In this document: positions 57,589 through 64,000 of the stretch, piece by piece | Position numbering within the stretch: the first letter of the stretch is position 1 | Layout of the letters: every line of letters starts with the position of its first letter | Assembly: GCA_937138495.1 (NCBI GenBank) | Contig: CAKZPE010000009.1 | Span: forward strand, 1-64,000 | Reading direction: 5' to 3' | DNA length: 64,000 nucleotides | DNA from: an uncultured Oceanospirillaceae bacterium | GTDB taxonomy: Bacteria > Pseudomonadota > Gammaproteobacteria > Pseudomonadales > Balneatricaceae | Notes under the pieces: generated by a model | Seen by the model: the letters and a program-made list of their open reading frames with translations, nothing else | Told to the model about the DNA's origin: nothing | Databases searched by the model: none | Program-made: the position numbers and the translations under genes

Positions 57589-58095
57589 ATGCTTAGATCG
57601 GGTTGGACGCGAATTGCAATGTTGGCGGCATGTCTGGGGCTGATGTTCTCAGCTGTGACAGTTCAGGCAGGGGATATAGATGGTAAGACATTTAAAGACT
57701 GGCGGGGCCAGTGTGAGAATGCGCCGGATGGTCGGGAATTTTGCTATATCTTGCAACGCTTACAGCGGGAAGATAACAACCGCACGCTGATGATTACTCA
57801 GGTTGGCTATCATCTGGAAACCCGGGAACCCCTGGTTATTTTCCACTTGCCACCGGTATTGGACGATAAGGAAATGTTATTGTTTAAAACCGATGATAAC
57901 AACGCGATCAGTATCGGCTTCCGTTGTGACAATGAGCGTTGCCGGGGGGATATGATTTTGGATGACCGCTTACTGGCTGAGCTGAAGAAAGGACGTCAGG
58001 GAGTGGTTGCTTTTGTACACGTCCAAAATGGTAAGCAAGTGATATTTGAGCTATCTCTGATGGGCTTTACGGCCGGATTTAAATCCCTGCAGTAA
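57589..58095 (+). CDS. Periplasmic IalB-family protein
   Basis: This 168-aa protein has a signal peptide (cleavage after about VQAG) and the IalB pattern: FKDWRGQCEN..EFCYILQR, then FRCDNERCRGDMILDD. Four cysteines may form two disulfides. The family (invasion-associated locus B) is common in non-pathogens and its function is unclear. It stands alone between lhgD and a convergent gene. Confidence 0.8.
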   Translation: MLRSGWTRIAMLAACLGLMFSAVTVQAGDIDGKTFKDWRGQCENAPDGREFCYILQRLQREDNNRTLMITQVGYHLETREPLVIFHLPPVLDDKEMLLFKTDDNNAISIGFRCDNERCRGDMILDDRLLAELKKGRQGVVAFVHVQNGKQVIFELSLMGFTAGFKSLQ

Positions 58096-58097
58096 GC

Positions 58098-58412
58098 TTA
58101 TTCTTCGGTCCAGATAACCCGTAGCGGTTCACCGAAATCATCATAAATAACTTTCTTACGGTTACGTGGCCGGCGTACTGTCGCCGGCGTTTGCTTTTGA
58201 GTGCGCCGTGCATCCATTGTCGCCATCACATTGGTCAGCGGCGTACGTTCCTGCCGGGGTTCTGTAAAGTTAAAGTTGCGGGTGTTATAAGCCCCGTCAA
58301 CCAGTCCTGATGCACCGCTGTTTACTTCGCTCACGATACCGCCCTGGCTAAGGAATGCCTGGGTGTGCTGCGCAAGTTGCGCGCGAATTTCAGCTTTTGT
58401 GGGTCGCTTCAT
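58098..58412 (-). CDS. Small orphan protein with a FLSQGGIVSEV motif
   Basis: This 104-aa, basic protein has an N-terminal helix (KAEIRAQLAQHTQAFLSQGG) followed by IVSEVNSGASGL and a low-complexity tail. The helix-G-G-x-(V/I)-x-x-(I/V) pattern is seen in small gammaproteobacterial proteins and loosely in the RNA polymerase-binding SutA of Pseudomonas; this is only a resemblance. The stop is 3 nt from the convergent IalB-like gene. No function is claimed. Confidence 0.6.
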   Translation of the reverse strand: MKRPTKAEIRAQLAQHTQAFLSQGGIVSEVNSGASGLVDGAYNTRNFNFTEPRQERTPLTNVMATMDARRTQKQTPATVRRPRNRKKVIYDDFGEPLRVIWTEE

Positions 58413-58692
58413 GACTGTCTCACAGTGTGTGCTTTTTTCTAAGGTATTACCAAACTGGCTAATTATGCACCAGTGGCCGGGGGTACTGCAAAGATCTGTT
58501 ACCCGGTTTGGGTCTTCAAAGCGGTTCTTTAGTCGGAGCAGGTTTGTGCGGCGCTACTTTACTCGTTGTTTTTATTCACGATCTGCTGCATGCCTGACGC
58601 TCTGTTGGGCCGGTAATTTTTTTCGTGCGTGCATAGGGTGTCCGGCGTAAAGCAGGTACAATTTTGCCCGGTGTTAACAGAGGTTACCGGGG

Positions 58693-59397
58693 ATGCTTGC
58701 TTTGGATTATCAGTTACGGCGCAGTAAACGGCGTAAAACGGTGGAAATACAGGTACGGCCTGAAGGGGTTCGGGTCCTTGCGCCGGAGCATATCAGCCAG
58801 CGCTGGATCGATAATTTTGTCGCTTCACGCCGGATCTGGATTGAAACCCGGCATGCCGAGTTACAGCGTCAGCTTAAACTGATAGAAGCACACCAGGCTG
58901 ATGTTCGCGCTGCCAGTACGGTGTTATACCGGGGAACAGTGTACCCTCTTCAGGTTGAGCCTGATGCAGATCAAAGTAAGGTGTGCTTTTCCGGTGGTGT
59001 TGTAACTGTTGCGGTTTCCAGACGGGTACGTAAATCTACTCAGGAGGCGTGCCGTCAGTTACTTGAAGCCTGGCTGAGGCAGCAGGCGGCCGGGGTGTTT
59101 AATGAAAAAGTGGCTGAATGGTCGGCCTGCATGGCACTTTTTCCGGCTTCAATCAAGGTTAAAAGCTTTCGACGAAAGTGGGGTTGTTGCGATTCAAGGG
59201 CTGAAGTACGGTTTAACTGGCTGCTGATTATGGCCCCGGATGAAGTGATTGATTATGTGGTAATTCACGAATTAGCTCACTTAAAGCATATGAATCATTC
59301 TGCTGAATTCTGGTCGCTGGTGTCCCGCTACTGTCCGGACTATAAGCGCTGGCAGAACTGGCTGAAGCAACAGGGGGCTATGCTGACGCTGCCCTGA
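58693..59397 (+). CDS. YgjP-like (DUF45, M48-type) metallopeptidase
   Basis: This 234-aa protein starts LDYQLRRSKRRKTVEIQV and has KVKSFRRKWGCCDSRAEVRFNWLL, then the zinc motif HELAHLKHMNHSAEFW near residue 192, which fits HEx2H plus a third ligand. This is the YgjP-like domain (DUF45). It is a predicted cytoplasmic peptidase with no known substrate. The upstream 280 bases (58413-58692) contain no gene I can support. Confidence 0.85.
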   Translation: MLALDYQLRRSKRRKTVEIQVRPEGVRVLAPEHISQRWIDNFVASRRIWIETRHAELQRQLKLIEAHQADVRAASTVLYRGTVYPLQVEPDADQSKVCFSGGVVTVAVSRRVRKSTQEACRQLLEAWLRQQAAGVFNEKVAEWSACMALFPASIKVKSFRRKWGCCDSRAEVRFNWLLIMAPDEVIDYVVIHELAHLKHMNHSAEFWSLVSRYCPDYKRWQNWLKQQGAMLTLP

Positions 59398-59462
59398 AAG
59401 TCTCAGTTCCGCGGCGATGGCTGTCATGATCAGTGAACATTCAAAATACTGTCTGTGAACTG

Positions 59463-61247
59463 ATGTTTATGAATCTATATGATGCTGTCGAGCGAACCTT
59501 TTTCTTCACCCTTACCCGGAAGATTGTTGGTAACGTCCTGTTCCTGAGTTTTCCGGCTATTTTGCTTGGCTTTGGCTGTGTGTATTTCATGTCTGAGTTA
59601 CAACAGCAGGTACTCCCTCGCGAAACACAGTTATTGCTTGACCAGATGTTTCTGGTTGTCTGGGGGATAATCGGCTTTGTCGTCTTTGCAGCGGTGTTTT
59701 CAATATTCTTCATGCGTCATCTTTTTCTGCGCCCGATAAAAGAAATGATCGTGGTGCTTAGCGCGATTCGTAATCAGGATGGTGATATTTCCGCCCGGTT
59801 ACCGGCATTTACCCATGACGAAATTTCCCGGATGGCCAGTGACTACAATGGCTTTTCTGACAGCCTGAAGCGAATTATTTCCAATACCCGGCATAAAAGT
59901 GTCAATGTGGCACTGAGTGCAACCCGGTTGCAGCAGGTTCTGTTGTCCGCTTATGACGCCACCAGTGTGCAGCAGGCGCAGGCACAAGAAGTGTTAGAGG
60001 CGAGTACTGAATCCACTGCGGCGATTGATGAGGTGGCCAGGACTACTCTGAATATTTCTGAGTTTACCGCCAGTAATCTGGATGAAATTAGGCGGTCTTC
60101 GGCAGAGTTGTCCGGTGTATTGGATCAGGTACACAGTATTACGGAATTATCGCAGGGGTTTCAGTCGACACTGCAGCAGCTGAGTGCCAGTTCGAACAAT
60201 ATCACTGAAATTCTGGTGATGGTGAAACAGTTTTCTGAGCAAACAAATTTGCTGGCGCTGAATGCCTCAATTGAAGCGGCCCGGGCCGGTGAGGCGGGCC
60301 GGGGGTTTGCAGTGGTTGCTGATGAAGTACGGGGGCTTTCACAGCAGGTTAATCAGGCAACGGATGCGATTGATGAAAATATCTCGCAGATGAGCCGGCT
60401 GATGGGGCAGACTCAAAAAGGTGCTGAGGATATTCTTGAAAATATTGAACATGCTGAAAGTTTTATTGGTAATACCAGTCAGCATTTTCGGCGGCTGGTG
60501 AATGATTTTGAGGATGTGAACGGGCAGCTTGGCAATATCAGCAGCAGTCTGGATCAGCTTTCCCATGTGAACCGGGATGCGCATGAGCACGTGGAAAAAA
60601 TTGCAGCGCTCAGCAGTGATATCCGGCAGGGTATGGAGTCCTCGAAGATTTATTCCGGTGATCTGGAATCTGCCACGGAGGATACCCAGGAGTTACTGTC
60701 CCGGTTCAAAATCGGTTATGGCAGTTTTGAAACCATTATTGATGCCGGAAAGCGTTGGACAAATGACTTGCAGGCCGCGCTGGAGGCAATGGCAGATGAA
60801 GGGCTGAATGTTTTCGATCAGCGGTATTTGCGCCTGAATGAAGGTCAGGAGCCCGCGAAGTTTGATGTGAGTTACACGGATATCTACGAAAAACGTTTAC
60901 AGCCGGTTATGGATGGTTTTCTTGACGAGCTTCCTGAGGTTATTTATGCCATTGGGGTGAATAGTCAGGGTTATGCGCCGGCGCATCATGCCAGGGTGTC
61001 CCGACCTCTGACCGGTGATTTTAGTGTGGATAATCTGCAAAGCCGTCATCGCCGTATTTTCTTTGCTTCCCGTGCCGAGCAACGCCGGGCCACTCATGAT
61101 TCTAACTTCCTGCTTCAGACGTTTATCCGTGATACGGGAGAGGTCCTTAATGACCTGTCATTCCCTGTATATGTAAAGGGTAAGCGCTGGGGCAGCCTCA
61201 TTATGGGGTTTAATGCTGAGTTACTGCTGGATCAGCCAGACGACTGA
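59463..61247 (+). CDS. Methyl-accepting chemotaxis-type receptor with a C-terminal extension
   Basis: This protein of about 594 aa has two close membrane segments near its N-terminus (about residues 20-42 and 60-85) with almost no periplasmic domain between them. A HAMP ([15 protein letters not shown], then [17 protein letters not shown]) and the MCP signalling hairpin with [28 protein letters not shown] follow. After the signalling domain about 170 residues continue ([48 protein letters not shown]), forming a globular domain that recurs at the C-terminus of other proteobacterial receptors. Because a true periplasmic sensor is missing, this cytoplasmic C-terminal part may be the sensor. The start is uncertain: GTG 59433, ATG 59463 or ATG 59469. 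Confidence 0.85.
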   Translation: MFMNLYDAVERTFFFTLTRKIVGNVLFLSFPAILLGFGCVYFMSELQQQVLPRETQLLLDQMFLVVWGIIGFVVFAAVFSIFFMRHLFLRPIKEMIVVLSAIRNQDGDISARLPAFTHDEISRMASDYNGFSDSLKRIISNTRHKSVNVALSATRLQQVLLSAYDATSVQQAQAQEVLEASTESTAAIDEVARTTLNISEFTASNLDEIRRSSAELSGVLDQVHSITELSQGFQSTLQQLSASSNNITEILVMVKQFSEQTNLLALNASIEAARAGEAGRGFAVVADEVRGLSQQVNQATDAIDENISQMSRLMGQTQKGAEDILENIEHAESFIGNTSQHFRRLVNDFEDVNGQLGNISSSLDQLSHVNRDAHEHVEKIAALSSDIRQGMESSKIYSGDLESATEDTQELLSRFKIGYGSFETIIDAGKRWTNDLQAALEAMADEGLNVFDQRYLRLNEGQEPAKFDVSYTDIYEKRLQPVMDGFLDELPEVIYAIGVNSQGYAPAHHARVSRPLTGDFSVDNLQSRHRRIFFASRAEQRRATHDSNFLLQTFIRDTGEVLNDLSFPVYVKGKRWGSLIMGFNAELLLDQPDD

Positions 61248-61475
61248 TTCCATATTTTTTAAAGGACTAAATCACCCTCTCAGGGCAGCAGCCTGAAAAT
61301 TATGAGCTATGGTTGTTACATGTAAACTCTGTGTTACAGAAATGGATTTCTGCATGGCAAGGCAAAGCATGCAGACCGGGCTCAAGGTTGTATGTTCACT
61401 GTGGGATGTCTGATATCTATCTTTCAGCGTACTGACGGCCGGACTGGCTTCAGTGTTTCTGAAACAGGCCAATAG

Positions 61476-64000
61476 ATGTGGGCGGTAGGTATGGCAGTAG
61501 TGTGGCAGCTTATACGGATAATGCTTTGTTACGGGGTGCTGAGTCTGCAGCCTGTGCAGGGTCATGTTTCTGATACAGGAGGGAGTGACGTTGCTTCTTT
61601 TCAGACAGATGCTTTGGATTCAGCTGTCGCTGGTCAGCAGGGTAATGCTCAGTTTCTGGCATCCCCGGGCTCCTGGAAAAGTCACTGGGGAGCGTTAAGT
61701 GGTTATCTGTTCATTATTGCCGGGATTACCGGTGTCGTTTTTCTGGTTGTTCTGCTGTGGAATACGCGGCTCCGGCGTGAGGTAAGCAGGCGTCGCCAGA
61801 TTGAAGCTGCTTTGCGTGAAAGTGAAGAAAACCTGCTCCACTCTCAGCGAATAGCAGCCATTGGGTCCTGGCAGTTATCAGTGACTGACCGTGTGATGAC
61901 CTGCAGTGATGAGATGCGCCGGATTCTGGGTGTTGGTCCCGGGACTGAAGGTGAATGCTATAAAACCTTTCTTAATACTATTCATGAAGATGACCGCTTA
62001 CGGGTTGAGAATTATTTTTATACCACGTTGCGGTATCAGAATGTTCTTGATTGCCAGTTCCGTGTGGCCTGTGCCGACGGAGCCGTCCGTTATGTGAAGT
62101 GTCAGGGTAAGGTGGCTGCAGAAACTGTGCACGGAACCTTACAGGATATTACTGACCGTCATTTGTCTGACTTGTTTTTTCAGGGCTTTGCACGTCAGGT
62201 AACCGGTCTTCACGGCAGTGAGTATTTTAATGCACTGTCCCGGTTGTTGGCTGAAACCTTTCATGTTGCCTATGTGCTGATTGGGTTAATCAGTAAAACA
62301 GAGCCGGGAAGAGTCGAAAGCCTTTCTCTTATTGCTAAAGGTAAGGTTGTTAAGGATTTTTATTATTACCTTGCCGATACGCCGTGTCAGAAGGTCGTTG
62401 AGGACCATGTCTGTTTTTATGGCCGTGATCTGTTGCTTCGCTTTCCTGATGTTGAGGTGCTGCAACAGATGGAGGCAGACAGTTATGCGGGCATTCCGAT
62501 GTTTAACTCTGAAGGTGTATGTAACGGTCTGATTGTGATGCTGGATCAGAAACCGATGCAGCATGAACAGGCTATTTTGTCTGTGCTGCAGGTTGCGGCC
62601 AGCCGCGCCAGTTCAGAGTTACAGGAGTTGGAAGCAGAGCGTCAGTTGCAACTGACCTCTCTTGTTTTCGAGAACACCCAGGAAGGGATTATTATTGCCG
62701 ACGCCAGTGGCTGTATTATCCGGGTAAACCGGGCGTTTACTCAGATGACAGGCTATGCCGAGGCTGAAATACTGGAGAAGCGGCCGGAGTTTTTGTACAG
62801 CAGAGCCCATCATGATCATCATTTTGTATTTCACTTACGGCAGATTCTGAATAAGCAGGGGCGCTGGCATGGCGAGTTGTGGAATCAGCGTAAGGATGGT
62901 TCCGTTTTTCCTGCGCTGCAGAGCATCGAAAAAATAAGTGACAGCAGCGGCAATGTTCAGCATTACATCAGTGTGTTCACGGATATAACCGAAAAGAAGG
63001 CGGACGAAGAGCGGATTCAGTATCTGGCACATTTTGATGCAATTACCGGATTGCCGAACCGGGTATTGTTTAATGATCGCTTACAGCAGGCTATTCAGCG
63101 TGCCAGGCGCTTTAAGCGTCAGGTTGGACTGATGTTTCTTGATCTTGATCGCTTTAAATACATCAATGATACCCTTGGGCATCCCGTGGGTGATCTGTTG
63201 CTGGAGCTGGTGGCTAAGCGTTTGCAGGACAGTATCCGGCAGTTGGATACCGTTGCTCGGCTTGGTGGGGATGAGTTTGTTGTCATCGTAGAAGATCTGG
63301 ATGAAACGGATACCCTGAATATACTGGCTGAGAAAATTATGCAGTCCCTGTCATTGCCGGTGCAGCTTGAATCTCACCGGGTGAATGTACATTGCAGCAT
63401 CGGCATGAGTGTGTTTCCGACCCATGGTAGTGATGCAGAGCAATTGGTAAAGCATGCGGATATTGCTATGTATCATGCCAAGGAATCCGGGCGTAACCAG
63501 GCGGTGTTATACCTGCCGGAGCTGAGTGTCCGGGCCTATGAAAATTATTCTCTTGAGCGCAGTTTAAGACACGCAATTGATACTGCTCAGCTGCGTTTGC
63601 ACTATCAGCCACAGGTGCGTTTATCCAGTGGCCGGCTCGACAGTATAGAGGCACTGGTGCGCTGGCAGAAAGAAGATGGTCAGTTAGTAGAGCCGGATCA
63701 GTTCATTCCGCTGGCTGAAGAGAGCGGGCTGATTATTCCGTTGGGTAAGTGGGTGTTACAGCAGGCTTGCAGGCAGATGAAGTGCTGGCTGGATCAGGGG
63801 CTGAAAATGCGGGTAGCAGTGAATATATCCGGCCTGCAGATTATTAACGGTAACTGGCCGGGCACTGTTGAAGACGTGCTGGAGGAAACCGGTTTGCCAG
63901 CCTGTTATCTGGAGCTGGAAATCACAGAAAGTTATGTGATTCAGCATCTTGATCAGGTGGCGGAAGTGCTGACGAAGTTACGCGCACTGGGTATTCGCAT
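61476..64000 (+). CDS. Membrane-bound PAS/GGDEF/EAL c-di-GMP protein (3' end beyond window)
   Basis: The open frame runs to the window edge (about 841 codons so far). An N-terminal signal or membrane segment is followed by a short extracytoplasmic part and a second hydrophobic segment near residue 90 (YLFIIAGITGVVFLVVLLW). A PAS domain (GSWQLSVTDRVMTC through DITDRH), a GAF-like segment, a second PAS (FENTQEGIIIADASGCIIRVN), a GGDEF domain with intact LGGDEF, and an EAL domain with EAL in SIEALVRWQ come next. Both cyclase and phosphodiesterase motifs look intact up to the cut, so the net activity is unknown. ATG 61476 and ATG 61491 are both possible starts. Confidence 0.88.
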   Translation, partial: MWAVGMAVVWQLIRIMLCYGVLSLQPVQGHVSDTGGSDVASFQTDALDSAVAGQQGNAQFLASPGSWKSHWGALSGYLFIIAGITGVVFLVVLLWNTRLRREVSRRRQIEAALRESEENLLHSQRIAAIGSWQLSVTDRVMTCSDEMRRILGVGPGTEGECYKTFLNTIHEDDRLRVENYFYTTLRYQNVLDCQFRVACADGAVRYVKCQGKVAAETVHGTLQDITDRHLSDLFFQGFARQVTGLHGSEYFNALSRLLAETFHVAYVLIGLISKTEPGRVESLSLIAKGKVVKDFYYYLADTPCQKVVEDHVCFYGRDLLLRFPDVEVLQQMEADSYAGIPMFNSEGVCNGLIVMLDQKPMQHEQAILSVLQVAASRASSELQELEAERQLQLTSLVFENTQEGIIIADASGCIIRVNRAFTQMTGYAEAEILEKRPEFLYSRAHHDHHFVFHLRQILNKQGRWHGELWNQRKDGSVFPALQSIEKISDSSGNVQHYISVFTDITEKKADEERIQYLAHFDAITGLPNRVLFNDRLQQAIQRARRFKRQVGLMFLDLDRFKYINDTLGHPVGDLLLELVAKRLQDSIRQLDTVARLGGDEFVVIVEDLDETDTLNILAEKIMQSLSLPVQLESHRVNVHCSIGMSVFPTHGSDAEQLVKHADIAMYHAKESGRNQAVLYLPELSVRAYENYSLERSLRHAIDTAQLRLHYQPQVRLSSGRLDSIEALVRWQKEDGQLVEPDQFIPLAEESGLIIPLGKWVLQQACRQMKCWLDQGLKMRVAVNISGLQIINGNWPGTVEDVLEETGLPACYLELEITESYVIQHLDQVAEVLTKLRALGIR

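Noticed and set aside
58363..58650. 95-codon plus-strand open frame before the YgjP-like gene
   Set aside because: Its composition is irregular, it overlaps the start of a more credible minus-strand gene, and no domain is visible.
58994..59010. TGTTGTAACT core, like an E. coli Ter site (and its inverse at about 59589-59600)
   Set aside because: Only the ten-base core matches. The critical G at Ter position 6 is replaced by T in both, and both lie inside coding genes. Two such 9- to 10-mers in 64 kb are not far from chance, so they are not called as Ter sites.
61272..61565. 97-codon minus-strand open frame
   Set aside because: It overlaps the start of the GGDEF/EAL gene, has no ribosome site and is His/Thr-rich in a way expected from a reverse-complement shadow.

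Overview
The window is a stretch of ordinary chromosome from a marine-type gammaproteobacterium, most likely in or near the Oceanospirillales (Neptunomonas / Amphritea / Marinobacterium-like). The reasons are Pseudomonas-like gene order in two blocks (lolCD-comEC-exbBD-lpxK-kdsB-murB-rne-rluC and LysR-leuCDB-asd), moderate GC, a class III PHA synthase pair, and an NAD-dependent 180-kDa-type glutamate dehydrogenase. No tRNA, rRNA, CRISPR array, insertion sequence, prophage or plasmid backbone was seen. This is inferred from reading the sequence; no database search was possible.

Layout. 1-1.7 kb (minus): a three-gene unit of a PilZ protein, a Tus-like replication-fork-trap protein and a small membrane protein that runs off the window. 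1.8-16.7 kb: an envelope and RNA block with lipoprotein export (lolC/E-type, lolD), DUF2062, a frameshifted comEC, exbB/exbD, lpxK, a Trm112-like protein, kdsB, a tyrosine phosphatase, murB, rne (minus) and rluC. 16.8-23 kb: a KfrA-like coiled-coil protein, cysB with an SDR, an acyl-CoA thioesterase, pabB and an alpha/beta hydrolase. 23.4-30.2 kb: the methylcitrate cycle cluster gntR-prpB-prpC-acnD-prpF. 30.3-36.8 kb (mostly minus): a MetA-family enzyme with a P-loop ATPase, a lipoprotein, a sterol-desaturase-family protein, phaE-phaC and a LysR regulator. 37.1-41.7 kb: leuC, leuD, leuB and asd. 41.8-53.8 kb: an EamA transporter with an Lrp regulator, the large glutamate dehydrogenase, putP and putA. 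54.1-57.5 kb: a DUF1127 protein and a glutarate hydroxylase / L-2-hydroxyglutarate oxidase pair with its GntR regulator. 57.6-64 kb: an IalB-like protein, an orphan small protein, a YgjP-like metallopeptidase, a chemoreceptor with a C-terminal extension and a PAS/GGDEF/EAL protein cut by the window end.

How the genes work together. The metabolic modules converge on central carbon. Propionyl-CoA goes through the methylcitrate cycle, glutarate through L-2-hydroxyglutarate to 2-oxoglutarate, proline to glutamate (PutP, PutA), and glutamate to 2-oxoglutarate (GDH). The catabolic clusters carry local GntR regulators, and both GntR intergenic regions hold palindromes centred on GTCGAC.

The points most worth a second look are the Tus-like gene translationally coupled to a PilZ gene, the MetA-like enzyme paired with an unassigned P-loop ATPase, the frameshift in comEC, the missing lolE, a perfect 20-bp palindrome before a putA that lacks its DNA-binding domain, nested hairpins before asd, and the C-terminal extension of the chemoreceptor. 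I did not see a clear new multi-gene defence or mobile system. The most novel elements are these small local associations.
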